64,000 nt of DNA from contig NZ_CP018725.1 of assembly GCF_001908725.1 (NCBI RefSeq), positions 1,550,001 to 1,614,000 on the forward strand, given 5' to 3'. Every line of letters begins with the position of its first letter. Positions within the stretch are counted from its first letter, which is position 1. Both the position numbers and the translations under genes were made by a program. This stretch comes from Xanthomonas vesicatoria ATCC 35937. Lineage in GTDB: Bacteria; Pseudomonadota; Gammaproteobacteria; Xanthomonadales; Xanthomonadaceae. Below the pieces are notes generated by a model. It had not been told where the DNA came from. It made no database searches and saw nothing but the letters and a program-made list of their open reading frames with translations. Shown one piece after another: positions 46,151 to 55,460 of the stretch.

Positions 46151-47134
46151 ATGTCCCGCCTTATCGTCCTGTGTCTGTTCGTCATCTCGTTGGCGGCAGT
46201 GACCACGCGCTCGGTCGCGGCGCCGATCGTCTACGGCGTCAACGCCCATGACAACCGCCCAGGCTACCCCATGGCCCAGGCCGAAGCCCGCTTCAAACTG
46301 CTTGCGGCGCGCAATCTGCGCAGCTACCGCGTCGATGTTGATCCACGCGACTACGCAACGCTCGATACGCTGGTCCCGCTGGCACGCAAATATGGCATCA
46401 CCCTGCGCCCGATGGTCTACCCGATGTCGCGCGAGATCGGCTACCAGCTGGCGCGTCGCTATGCGGCCGACATCAAGGTCTGGGAGATCGGCAACGAACA
46501 GGATCTGGTCCGTAGCGAGGCCGATCCACGCATCGCTGCAATGACCACCATGTATCTGGGCATGCGCCAGGCCTCCAACGAACTGGGCGCAGGTCTGCGC
46601 TTCACCATCAACATCACCGCCTGCAATAGCGACGACCGCAGCGCCAACGCGCGCTGCCCGGGCGACCGCAATGGCTCGTTATGGTTTCTTGCCAAGGCCA
46701 AGGCCGCCGGCTTCGACTTCGACCACATCAGCTTCCATTACTACGCCTTCCACCAGGATGCCGGCTACTGGAGCGAGTTGTATCTCGGTCAGCTGCGCAC
46801 GGCGGCGCAGACCTACAAGACCCCGGTGTTCTTCAACGAACTCAACTGTGCGGAGATCTACACCGGCAACACCACCGGCGGCGCGGAAGGCGACCGCAGC
46901 TGCTACGACAGCCTGGCGCAGTTGCTGCGCAATGTGCGCGACAACTATGCCGACGTGGTGTCCGAGGTGAACGTCTACGAATTGCTGGACCAGACCACCA
47001 TCCAGGGTGCGGAAGGCCACTTCGGCCTGATGTACGACCTAACGCGGCCCAAGCCGACCCTGGAACTGCTCACCCGCTTTGCCCGGGCACCGGCCACCGC
47101 CGCGGCTGATGCGCCAGGTGACCGACCGGAATAG
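46151..47134 (+). CDS. secreted clan GH-A glycoside hydrolase-like protein
   Basis: A 327-residue exported protein with a signal peptide (about 1-23, ending SVAA) and a strong AAGGAGG ribosome binding site at 46140-46146. The (beta/alpha)8 features of clan GH-A are visible: VWEIGNEQD places an acid/base glutamate at E116, and VFFNELNCAE places a candidate nucleophile at E230. ISFHYYAF supplies aromatic/His residues between them. The nearest families would be GH39- or GH5-like. The substrate is unknown; a periplasmic or secreted polysaccharide is likely. It stands alone between bamD and nadE. Confidence 0.72.
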   Translation: MSRLIVLCLFVISLAAVTTRSVAAPIVYGVNAHDNRPGYPMAQAEARFKLLAARNLRSYRVDVDPRDYATLDTLVPLARKYGITLRPMVYPMSREIGYQLARRYAADIKVWEIGNEQDLVRSEADPRIAAMTTMYLGMRQASNELGAGLRFTINITACNSDDRSANARCPGDRNGSLWFLAKAKAAGFDFDHISFHYYAFHQDAGYWSELYLGQLRTAAQTYKTPVFFNELNCAEIYTGNTTGGAEGDRSCYDSLAQLLRNVRDNYADVVSEVNVYELLDQTTIQGAEGHFGLMYDLTRPKPTLELLTRFARAPATAAADAPGDRPE

Positions 47135-47143
47135 CCGCTCGCG

Positions 47144-48784
47144 CTACTGACCGGTATAGCCATTGGTGATCGGGTAACGCCGCTCGCGACCGAACGCACG
47201 CCGCGAGACCTTGGGCCCGGGAGCGGCCTGATGCCGCTTCCATTCGTTGATCCGCACCAGGCGCAGCACATGCTCGACGGTGTCGGCCGCATAACCGGCG
47301 GCGACGATCTCGTCGCGCGACTGCTCCTGGTCGACATAGCGGTACAGGATGCCGTCGAGCACATCGTAGGGCGGCAGCGAATCCTGGTCGGTCTGGTTGT
47401 CGCGCAGCTCGGCCGACGGCGGGCGCGAAATCACTGCCGGTGGAATCACCGGCGCCCCACCCACGGTATTGCGCCATTTCGCCAGGCCGAACACTTCGGT
47501 CTTGTACAGATCCTTCAGCGGCGCGTAGCCACCGCACATATCGCCGTAAATGGTGGCGTAGCCCACAGCGTATTCGCTCTTGTTGCCGGTGGTCAGCAAC
47601 AGCCCGCCGAACTTGTTGGACAGTGCCATCAGGATCACGCCACGGCTGCGCGACTGCAGATTTTCTTCGGTGATATCCGGCTGGGTGCCCTCGAACATCG
47701 GCCCCAGCGCGGCGAGCAAGCCTTCGAACGCCGGCTCGATCGCGATGGTTTCCAGCTTCACGCCCATGGCGCGGCACTGCTCCTCGGCCAGATCGTTGGA
47801 CAGGCCGGCGGTGTAGCGCGACGGCAGCCGCACGGCGGTGACGTTATCGCCGCCCAGCGCATCGACCGCCATCGCCAGCACCAGCGCCGAATCGATGCCG
47901 CCGGACAGCCCCAGCCACACCTTGCTGAAGCCATTCTTGCGGCAGTAATCCTGCAGCCCCCGCATCACCGCGCGCCACGCCAGCGCGTCCATGCTTTCGT
48001 CGCCATCGTCCACCCAGACCACCGGGGTGAAGCGACGTTCGCCGGCGGCATAGTCCACCACCAGCCATTGATCGACAAAGGCAGCTGCGGCCGGATGCAC
48101 CGTGCCATCGCCATCGGCCACCACCGAGGCGCCATCGAACACCAGTGCGTCCTGGCCACCGACCACGTTGAGATAGGCAATCGCCGCCCCGCTCTCGCGC
48201 GTGCGCTCGGCTAATAGCGCATCGCGCTGCGCATGCTTGCCACGCTCGTACGGCGAGGCATTCGGCACCAGCACCAGCTCGGCGCCAGCCTGCACCGTCT
48301 TGGCCAGCGGCTCGGCAAACCACAAGTCTTCGCAAATGACCACGCCCACCTGCACGTCCTTGATCGTGACCACGCAGTTGTCGCCATCCGGGTCCACATC
48401 GAAATAGCGACGCTCGTCGAACACCGCATAGTTGGGCAGCTCACGCTTGCGGTAGGTCGCCTCGATGCGCCCGTCGCGCAACACGCTGGCGGCGTTGTAG
48501 ACCACGCTGCCGGCACTCTGCGGCCAGCCGATCACCGCCACGATCCCGCGCGTGCTGACGGCGATACGCGCCAGCGCTTCCTCGCAATGGGCGAGAAAAC
48601 CGGGACGCAGCAGCAGGTCTTCCGGCGGGTAGCCGCTGATCGCCAATTCGGGAAACAGCACGATATCGGCCTCGAACTCGTCCCGCGCCATGGCAATGAA
48701 CTCGATGATGCGATCGGTATTTTTTGCCACCGCTCCAACCGGGAAGTCGAACTGGGCCATGGCAATGCGGAGGGTCTGGGGCAT
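47144..48784 (-). CDS. nadE: glutamine-dependent NAD+ synthetase
   Basis: A 546-residue two-domain enzyme. The N-terminal nitrilase-like glutaminase (AQFDFPVGAVAKNTDRI, LFPELAISGYPPEDLLL with catalytic Glu, and VVICEDLWF with the catalytic Cys) releases ammonia. The C-terminal synthetase has the pyrophosphatase loop SGGIDSALV (from residue 294) and GNKSEYAVGYATIYGDMCG. It amidates deamido-NAD to NAD. The ATG at 48784 was chosen; the frame continues 21 codons upstream into the end of the neighbouring gene. Confidence 0.95.
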   Translation of the reverse strand: MPQTLRIAMAQFDFPVGAVAKNTDRIIEFIAMARDEFEADIVLFPELAISGYPPEDLLLRPGFLAHCEEALARIAVSTRGIVAVIGWPQSAGSVVYNAASVLRDGRIEATYRKRELPNYAVFDERRYFDVDPDGDNCVVTIKDVQVGVVICEDLWFAEPLAKTVQAGAELVLVPNASPYERGKHAQRDALLAERTRESGAAIAYLNVVGGQDALVFDGASVVADGDGTVHPAAAAFVDQWLVVDYAAGERRFTPVVWVDDGDESMDALAWRAVMRGLQDYCRKNGFSKVWLGLSGGIDSALVLAMAVDALGGDNVTAVRLPSRYTAGLSNDLAEEQCRAMGVKLETIAIEPAFEGLLAALGPMFEGTQPDITEENLQSRSRGVILMALSNKFGGLLLTTGNKSEYAVGYATIYGDMCGGYAPLKDLYKTEVFGLAKWRNTVGGAPVIPPAVISRPPSAELRDNQTDQDSLPPYDVLDGILYRYVDQEQSRDEIVAAGYAADTVEHVLRLVRINEWKRHQAAPGPKVSRRAFGRERRYPITNGYTGQ

Positions 48785-48785
48785 A

Positions 48786-49179
48786 TCAACGGCCTTGTGC
48801 GTGTGTTTTCCGAAGCACGGAAGCGGGAAGGGAGGAACGAGCCGCAAGCAAACCTCGCGCGATCATCTCGCAGACATCGTCGCCGCTGGCAAGAACTGCA
48901 TTATTCCAGAAGCGCAGCACCTGGAAGCCTTCGCGCTGCAGAAAGGCATCGCGCGTGGCGTCCGCGCCGGGTAGCAGGTGCTGGCTACCATCGATTTCGA
49001 CAATCAATGCCCGGGCGAGGCAGACGAAGTCGACGATATAAGGCCCGATGGGAAACTGACGCCGGAATTTGAAGCCGAGCAGGCGTCGATCCTCGCAACC
49101 GATACCAAAGCGCGCGCTCGCCTGCGGTCATCTCACAACGCGGGTGCTTGGCGAATCCGGTCTTGGCGGCGTGGCGCAT
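48786..49179 (-). pseudogene. DUF559 (Vsr-like endonuclease fold) protein, frameshifted
   Basis: The N-terminal part reads MRHAAKTGFAKHPRCEMTAG followed by ERALWYRLR in one frame. The rest (RLLGFKFRRQFPIGPYIVDF, IVEIDGSQHL, REGFQVLRFWNNAVL) is in another. Together they make a typical DUF559 domain with the D...ExD nuclease-like core. The shift falls in GAGGATCG at about 49099-49106; dropping one G restores the frame. The stop at 48786-48788 lies immediately before nadE. The function of intact homologs is unknown. Single mutation or sequence error are both possible. Confidence 0.75.
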
Positions 49180-49420
49180 GGGCCTTCCCGGTAGGAGGAT
49201 GGCCAAGGTGGCTTGTAGCGCCGGGTGGCGCTATCGGTATTGATGGCGCTTTGGCGTCGGAGATCACCGCACGGAAGGCGCCCTCACCCCTACCCCTCTC
49301 CCGCAAGCGGGAGAGGGGATGTCACAGCCGGCGACGGCGTGGGCATGACCGTGGCACGCTACGTAGATCAAGCAGGCAACGACCAGCCTGACATTCCTTG
49401 TGAACATGATCAGCAGAATC

Positions 49421-49480
<60 letters not shown>

Positions 49481-49542
49481 CCCTTCTCACGCATGCGGGA
49501 GAAGGTGACCGAAGGGCGGATGAGGGCAACACCACGCCCCAT

Positions 49543-49568
49543 AAAAAAAAGGCCACCCGAAGGTGGCC
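49543..49568 (-). terminator. intrinsic terminator of the sucCD operon
   Basis: On the minus strand GGCCACC-ttcg-GGTGGCC is followed by eight T residues, 35 bp past the sucD stop. The stem, the tetraloop and the T run are canonical. Confidence 0.95.
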
Positions 49569-49602
49569 TCTCTCGACTCGCAGGCTTGCGCGCAGCGAGT
49601 AC

Positions 49603-50477
49603 TTACTTCACCAGCGCAGCAATCGCCGCACCCAGATCGCCCGGCGAACGGACGGTCTTGACGCCAGCGGCTTCCATCGCCGCGAACTTGCCTTCGGCGG
49701 TGCCCTTGCCGCCCGATGCGATCGCACCGGCGTGGCCCATGCGCTTGCCGGCCGGTGCAGAAGCACCTGCGATGAAACCGACAACCGGCTTCTTCACGAA
49801 CTGCTTGATGTACTCGGCACCGGCTTCTTCGGCGTCGCCGCCGATTTCGCCAACCATAATGATGCCTTCGGTCTGCGGGTCTTCGTTGAACAGCTTGAGG
49901 CAGTCGACGAAGTTCAGGCCGTTGATCGGGTCGCCACCGATGCCGATGCAGGTGCTCTGGCCCAGGCCCACTTCGGTGGTCTGCTTGACCGCTTCATAGG
50001 TCAGGGTGCCCGAACGCGACACGATGCCGATCTTGCCCGGCTTGTGGATGTGGCCCGGCATGATGCCGATCTTGCACTCGCCGGGGTGATCACGCCGGGG
50101 CAGTTCGGCCCGATCAGCACGGTGTCCGGATGCGAGCGGGTCAGCACGTTCTTGACGCGCAGCATGTCCAGCACCGGGATGCCTTCGGTGATGCAGACGA
50201 TGACCTTGATGCCGGCCGCAGCCGCTTCCAGGATCGCATCGGCCGCGTACGGCGGCGGCACGTAGATCACCGACGCATCGGCGCCGGTGCTCTGCACGGC
50301 ATCGGCCACGGTGTTGAACACCGGCAGGTCGATATGCGTGGTGCCGCCCTTGCCGGGGGTCACGCCGCCGACGACCTGGGTGCCGTACTCGATCATCTGA
50401 GTGGCGTGGAAGGTGCCCTGCTGGCCGGTGAAGCCCTGCACGATCACCTTGGTGTTCTTGTTAATCAAAACGGACAT
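49603..50477 (-). pseudogene. sucD: succinyl-CoA ligase alpha subunit, frameshifted as read (possible sequence error)
   Basis: The two halves of SucD are in different frames. The first ([20 protein letters not shown] to [12 protein letters not shown]) contains the CoA-binding Rossmann domain. The second ([20 protein letters not shown] to AAIAALVK) contains the ligase domain with the phosphorylated histidine in [10 protein letters not shown]. At 50080-50082 one G of the expected ACCCCGGGCGAG is missing; restoring it gives [20 protein letters not shown] and a 291-residue protein. It follows sucC by 24 bp. As the only copy visible of a TCA-cycle gene, an error in the read is a strong alternative to real loss. 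Confidence 0.9.
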
Positions 50478-50501
50478 GAATAGTTCCTTCGGTGTCGTGA
50501 A

Positions 50502-51671
50502 TCAGGCGGCGTTCTTGACAGCTTCGACGACCTTCTTGGCACCGTCGTTGATGTTGTCGGCCGGGATGATGGCCATGCCGCTGTCGCGCAGCAGCTGCTT
50601 GCCTTCTTCCACATTGGTGCCTTCCAGGCGCACCACGACCGGAACCTTGACGCCCACTTCCTTGACCGCGGCGATGATGCCTTCGGCAATCATGTCGCAG
50701 CGGACGATGCCGCCGAAAATGTTGACAAAGATGCCCTCGACCTTGTCCGAGGACAGGATCAGCTTGAACGCCTCGATGACGCGCTGCTTGTTGGCACCGC
50801 CGCCCACGTCCAGGAAGTTCGCCGGCTCGCCGCCGTTGAGCTTGATGACGTCCATGGTCGCCATGGCCAAGCCTGCGCCGTTGACCATGCAACCGATGTT
50901 GCCGTCCATGGTGACGTAGTTGATGTCCAGCTCCGACGCGGTGACTTCGGTCTCGTCTTCCTGCGTCTTGTCGCGCATGGCGATCAGCTGCTTCTGACGG
51001 AACGCGGCGTTGTCGTCGCTGTCGAACTTGCCGTCCAGCGCATACAGGTTGCCGTCGTCCAGGATCGCCAGCGGGTTGATTTCAACCAGCGCCAGGTCCT
51101 TTTCGTTGAACAGGCGGTACAGGTTCACCATGATGCTGGCGAACTGGCCGGCCTGCTTGGCGTTGAGCCCGAGCTTGAAGCCGAAATCGCGGCCGTGATA
51201 GCCCTGCACGCCTTCGACGAAATCAACGTTGAGCGCGTGGATCAGCTCCGGCGTTTCGGCCGCAACCTGCTCGATCTCCACGCCGCCTTCGGACGAGGCG
51301 ATATAGGTGATGGTCTTGGTGCCGCGGTCGACCAGGATAGACAGGTACAGCTCCTTGACGATCTCACCGGCGGTGGTCACCAGCACCAGGTTGATCGGCA
51401 GCTCGACGCCGGCGGTCTGGTAGGTGGACATCTTGGTGCCGAGCATCTTGGCCGCTGCGGCCTTCACGTCGTCGGTGGTCTTGCAGAACTTGACGCCGCC
51501 AGCCTTACCGCGGCCGCCCGCGTGGATCTGCGCTTTCACCATCCAGGGGCCCTTGCCCAGGGAATTGGCGACTTCAACCGCTTCGTCCGGGGTCGCCGCG
51601 ACCTTGCCGGCCGGAACGGGGATGCCGTACTCGGCAAGCAGCTGTTTTGACTGGTATTCGTGGAAATTCAT
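50502..51671 (-). CDS. sucC: succinyl-CoA ligase (ADP-forming) beta subunit
   Basis: A 389-residue ATP-grasp subunit. It begins [20 protein letters not shown] and has [20 protein letters not shown] (nucleotide-binding ATP-grasp), LVEINPLAI and [13 protein letters not shown]. The C-terminal ligase domain contains [17 protein letters not shown] and [12 protein letters not shown]. With SucD it converts succinyl-CoA to succinate with formation of ATP. The length and motifs are intact, in contrast to the frameshifted sucD next to it. It is divergent from pilS. Confidence 0.96.
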   Translation of the reverse strand: MNFHEYQSKQLLAEYGIPVPAGKVAATPDEAVEVANSLGKGPWMVKAQIHAGGRGKAGGVKFCKTTDDVKAAAAKMLGTKMSTYQTAGVELPINLVLVTTAGEIVKELYLSILVDRGTKTITYIASSEGGVEIEQVAAETPELIHALNVDFVEGVQGYHGRDFGFKLGLNAKQAGQFASIMVNLYRLFNEKDLALVEINPLAILDDGNLYALDGKFDSDDNAAFRQKQLIAMRDKTQEDETEVTASELDINYVTMDGNIGCMVNGAGLAMATMDVIKLNGGEPANFLDVGGGANKQRVIEAFKLILSSDKVEGIFVNIFGGIVRCDMIAEGIIAAVKEVGVKVPVVVRLEGTNVEEGKQLLRDSGMAIIPADNINDGAKKVVEAVKNAA

Positions 51672-51902
51672 GCGTCACCGTGGGAAAAGGAAACGACCGC
51701 TGCGTGCAACGCAGACCGCCGGGGCGGCACGTCGAAAGACGCGAACGGGCCGCCTATTGTGGCCGACCACGCCGTGCGGCGCAAAATTCGCCGGGATTGA
51801 CCGCCCGATACCGCGCTTGCACGCCGGCCGACAATGTGCGCACGCACGGTGCGCGGCGCCACACCTGCCTATACTCGCGGCTTGTTCCGGCGGGGAAGTG
51901 GT

Positions 51903-53516
51903 TTGGCATCCAGCGTATCGCTCATCAACCGGATCCAGTCCGCGCCACAGCGCGAGCTGTACTTTTTCTCGCTGTATCGGGTATTGGTGGCCGGGCTGAT
52001 TGCCGCGCTGGTATTCAGCCCGTTGTCCGACGCCATCCCCGAGCCGCGCTACCCGCGCCTGGCTGCCGCAGTGGCGATCGGCTACCTGTGCATGGCCATC
52101 CCGCTGCTGTTCTGGGGCCGTAACGAGCGCCGGCTGACCGCCACCGTGCTGTGTGCGGTGATCGCCGACATCGTTGCCGCCACCCTGGCCACGCATGCCC
52201 TGCCCGGTGCCAGCGCCGGCATTGCGATGATGCTGCTGTTCAACGTCGCCGCCGCCTCGATCCTGCTGCGGCTGCGCTACGGCATGAGCGTAGCGGTGCT
52301 GGCCAGCGTCGCCATCGTGCTCGAATATCTGTGGACCGTGCTCGAAGGCGGCGGCGCCACCCGTCCGGTGGCGGAACTGGCGATGTTTGCCACCAGCTAT
52401 GTGGCAGTGGCCTACATCTGCCAGCAGATCGCTTCGCGCGCGCGGAGCAACCAGGTGCTGGCCGAAGAACGCGGCGCGCAGGTCGCCAATCTTTACGAGA
52501 TCAACGAACTGATCATCCGGCGCATGCGCACTGGCGTGCTGGTGGTCGACACGCACAACCGCATCACGCTGGCTAACGAGGCAGCGCTGGGGCTGCTCGG
52601 CGATGGCGACCAGCGTAACGCCCCGTCCGATCTATCCCTGGCCGCGCTCACTCCCGAGCTGGCACGCCGACTGCAGCGCTGGCGCAGCGGCTGGCGGCAG
52701 GAAGAAGCGCCCCTGCAACTGGGCGCCGACCGCCCGGAGGTGCAGCCGCGCTTCGTGCGCCTGCTCGCCGACAGCGACCTGGTGCTGGTATTCCTGGACG
52801 ATGCCACGGTGGTCTCGCGCCGCGCAGAGTCGCTGACCCTGTCTGCGATGGGACGCTTTTCGGCCAGCCTGGCCCACGAGATCCGCAACCCGCTGGCCGC
52901 GATCAGCTACGCCTCGCAGCTGCTGGAAGAGTCTCCCGACATCGGCGATGCCGACCGTCGCCTGCTGCAGATCATCCACCAGCAGTGCCAGCGCACCAAC
53001 GGCATCGTCGAAAGCGTGCTCGGCCTGGCCCGCCGCGAACGCGCCAGCCCTGAAAACCTGGATCTGGCCGCCTTCGTGCGTCGCTTCGTGGTCGAGTACC
53101 GGCAGACGTTGTCGATGGAAACCGACATCCTGGAAGCCAGCATCCAGGGCAGCTCGGTACATGCCCTGGTCGACCCCAAGCACCTGCACCAGATTCTCAC
53201 CGCCCTGGTCCACAACGCGCTCAAGTACGGCCGCGTCATGGACGAACCGGCGCGGGTCAAGCTGCGCGTCGAGCGACAGGAGCGCATGGCGGTAATCGAT
53301 GTCGTCGACCGCGGCCCGGGCATCCCGGAAGCCGTGGCCGCCCAACTGTTCCGCCCGTTCTACACCACCTCCGAACATGGCACCGGACTCGGCTTGTACA
53401 TCGCCCAGGAACTCTGCCGCGCCAACCAGGCACAACTGGACTATGTGCCGGTTCCCGGCGGTGGAGCGTGCTTCCGGATCACGTTGCAGGGGCCCAATTC
53501 CTTGCAGGGCAAATGA
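51903..53516 (+). CDS. pilS: type IV pilus two-component sensor kinase PilS
   Basis: A 537-residue membrane histidine kinase. Six hydrophobic segments lie within residues about 20-175, then a PAS-like region (MRTGVLVVDTHNRITLANEA), a dimerisation domain with SLAHEIRNPLAA (phosphorylated His325) and an ATPase domain with VHNALKY, DRGPGIP and GTGLGLYIAQELC. The six-helix sensor that faces the membrane is characteristic of PilS, which monitors pilin in the inner membrane. The start is TTG at 51903, five bases after GGGGAAG; no ATG or GTG fits the family N-terminus. Confidence 0.92.
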   Translation: MASSVSLINRIQSAPQRELYFFSLYRVLVAGLIAALVFSPLSDAIPEPRYPRLAAAVAIGYLCMAIPLLFWGRNERRLTATVLCAVIADIVAATLATHALPGASAGIAMMLLFNVAAASILLRLRYGMSVAVLASVAIVLEYLWTVLEGGGATRPVAELAMFATSYVAVAYICQQIASRARSNQVLAEERGAQVANLYEINELIIRRMRTGVLVVDTHNRITLANEAALGLLGDGDQRNAPSDLSLAALTPELARRLQRWRSGWRQEEAPLQLGADRPEVQPRFVRLLADSDLVLVFLDDATVVSRRAESLTLSAMGRFSASLAHEIRNPLAAISYASQLLEESPDIGDADRRLLQIIHQQCQRTNGIVESVLGLARRERASPENLDLAAFVRRFVVEYRQTLSMETDILEASIQGSSVHALVDPKHLHQILTALVHNALKYGRVMDEPARVKLRVERQERMAVIDVVDRGPGIPEAVAAQLFRPFYTTSEHGTGLGLYIAQELCRANQAQLDYVPVPGGGACFRITLQGPNSLQGK

Positions 53517-53875
53517 GTTTGCCGATTCGGGCGTTTCGCGATTGCGTGTGTATGCGGCCTTGGCTCCCTGCTGCTGCATCGCGTGCGGGCATACGTTCGG
53601 CATGCGGCAACGTCCAGGCTGCAGCTGGTCTATGGCCGATGCGTTCGAAAGAACCATGTCGGTGATCGAACGCTTAAAAACAAGTGAAAAACACGCATCA
53701 ATCGAAGAGAGGGGCGGCATGCAAATCAACTCGTATGCGGCTGGGAAGTGCGCCGAAGTCTTGATTGCCGTCCGGTAACGCTGGTTCGTTCCCCGGCCGG
53801 TCTCTCGAACCGCCCCGCCACCCCACCAGTGCTGACAATTGTCGATTGTCATCACGCTGGGCTATCGTGCGCACC
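53517..53875. other. 359-bp pilS-pilR intergenic region
   Basis: No gene with a credible start was found. Near its 3' end GACAATTGTCGATTGTCATC contains overlapping short inverted repeats (GACAATTGTC) that could be a binding site. The spacing suggests that pilR may have its own promoter in addition to read-through from pilS. Confidence 0.4.
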
Positions 53876-55270
53876 ATGAGCGAACCCAAAAGTGCCCTGG
53901 TTGTCGATGACGAGCGTGATATCCGCGAGTTGCTTGTTCTCACCCTGGGCCGTATGGGCCTGCGCATCAGCACTGCAGCCAACCTGGCCGAAGCGCGCGA
54001 GCTGCTGGCCAGCAACCCGTACGATCTGTGCCTGACCGACATGCGGCTGCCTGACGGCAACGGCATCGAACTGGTCACCGAAATCGCGAAGCACTACCCG
54101 CAAACACCGGTGGCCATGATCACCGCGTTCGGCAGCATGGATCTGGCGGTGGAGGCGCTGAAGGCCGGCGCATTCGACTTCGTCAGCAAGCCGGTGGACA
54201 TCAGCGTGCTGCGCGGCCTGGTCAAGCACGCGCTGGAATTGAACAACCGCGACCGCCCTGCACCGCCCCCGCCGCCGCCCGAACAGGCCAGCCGCCTGCT
54301 TGGTGATTCGACCGCGATGGAGAGCCTGCGCGCCACCATCGGCAAGGTCGCGCGCAGCCAGGCGCCGGTGTATATCGTCGGCGAATCCGGCGTGGGCAAG
54401 GAGCTGGTGGCACGCACCATCCATGAGCAAGGCGCGCGCGCTGCCGGCCCGTTCGTGCCGGTGAACTGCGGCGCCATTCCCGCCGAACTGATGGAAAGCG
54501 AGTTCTTCGGGCACAAGAAAGGCAGCTTCACCGGCGCGCATGCCGACAAGCCCGGGCTGTTCCAGGCTGCACACGGCGGCACGTTGTTCCTGGACGAAGT
54601 GGCCGAGTTGCCGCTGCAGATGCAGGTCAAATTGCTGCGCGCGATCCAGGAAAAATCGGTCCGCCCAGTCGGCGCCTCCGGCGAAACGCTGGTAGACGTG
54701 CGCATCCTCTCGGCCACGCATAAGGACCTCGGCGACCTGGTCTCCGACGGCCGCTTCCGCCACGACCTCTACTACCGCATCAACGTGATCGAACTGCGCG
54801 TGCCGCCGCTGCGCGAGCGCGGTGGCGATCTGCCGCAACTGGCTGCGGCCATCATTGCGCGCCTTGCACGCAGCCATGGCCGGCCGATTCCGCTGCTGAC
54901 CCAGTCAGCCCTGGACGCACTGGATACCTACGGCTTCCCGGGCAACGTGCGCGAGCTGGAAAACATCCTCGAACGCGCCCTGGCCCTGGCCGAAGACGAC
55001 CAGATCAGCGCCACCGACCTGCGCCTGCCCGCCCACGGCGGCCACCGCCTGGCCGCAACGCCGGGCAGCGCAGCGGTCGAACCGCGCGAAGCCGTGGTCG
55101 ACATCGACCCCGCGTCCTCTGCCCTGCCCTCCTACATCGAGCAACTGGAACGCGCCGCGATCCAGAAGGCGCTGGAGGAAAACCGCTGGAACAAGACCAG
55201 GACCGCCGCCCAGCTGGGCATCACGTTTCGGGCGCTGCGCTACAAGTTGAAGAAGTTGGGGATGGAGTAG
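53876..55270 (+). CDS. pilR: sigma-54-dependent response regulator PilR
   Basis: A 464-residue NtrC-family activator. The receiver domain has VVDDERD and the phosphorylated Asp55 in LTDMRLPDG. The AAA+ domain has Walker A GESGVGKE (169-176), the sigma-54 contact loop as GSFTGA (216-221, where GAFTGA is usual) and Walker B GTLFLDEVAEL. A C-terminal Fis-type helix-turn-helix reads NKTRTAAQLGITFRALRYKL. It should activate pilin transcription with RpoN; a matching promoter exists upstream of the pilin gene at 57857-58267. The ATG at 53876 was chosen by family alignment. Confidence 0.94.
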   Translation: MSEPKSALVVDDERDIRELLVLTLGRMGLRISTAANLAEARELLASNPYDLCLTDMRLPDGNGIELVTEIAKHYPQTPVAMITAFGSMDLAVEALKAGAFDFVSKPVDISVLRGLVKHALELNNRDRPAPPPPPPEQASRLLGDSTAMESLRATIGKVARSQAPVYIVGESGVGKELVARTIHEQGARAAGPFVPVNCGAIPAELMESEFFGHKKGSFTGAHADKPGLFQAAHGGTLFLDEVAELPLQMQVKLLRAIQEKSVRPVGASGETLVDVRILSATHKDLGDLVSDGRFRHDLYYRINVIELRVPPLRERGGDLPQLAAAIIARLARSHGRPIPLLTQSALDALDTYGFPGNVRELENILERALALAEDDQISATDLRLPAHGGHRLAATPGSAAVEPREAVVDIDPASSALPSYIEQLERAAIQKALEENRWNKTRTAAQLGITFRALRYKLKKLGME

Positions 55271-55409
55271 AAGAGTCGGGAATCGGGATTGGGAAATCGT
55301 AAAAGCGCAGGCGCTGCTTCGATGGTTCTTGCAGGAGACACCGCGATGGATTGGCTCATGTATCACCTCGCGGTAGCCTGCAATTCTTAACGCTGTTGTC
55401 CAAACAAAA

Positions 55410-55437
55410 AAGCCTGGGACGTACAGGTCCCAGGCTT
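55410..55437. terminator. bidirectional intrinsic terminator between pilR and pilB
   Basis: AAGCCTGGGAC / GTCCCAGGCTT forms an 11-bp stem with a 6-nt loop. It is flanked by an A run at 55405-55411 (T run for the minus strand) and TTTT at 55436-55439, so it can end transcripts of pilR (+) and pilB (-). The convergent arrangement supports this. Confidence 0.9.
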
Positions 55438-55460
55438 TTCCGATTCCCCAATCCCGACTC

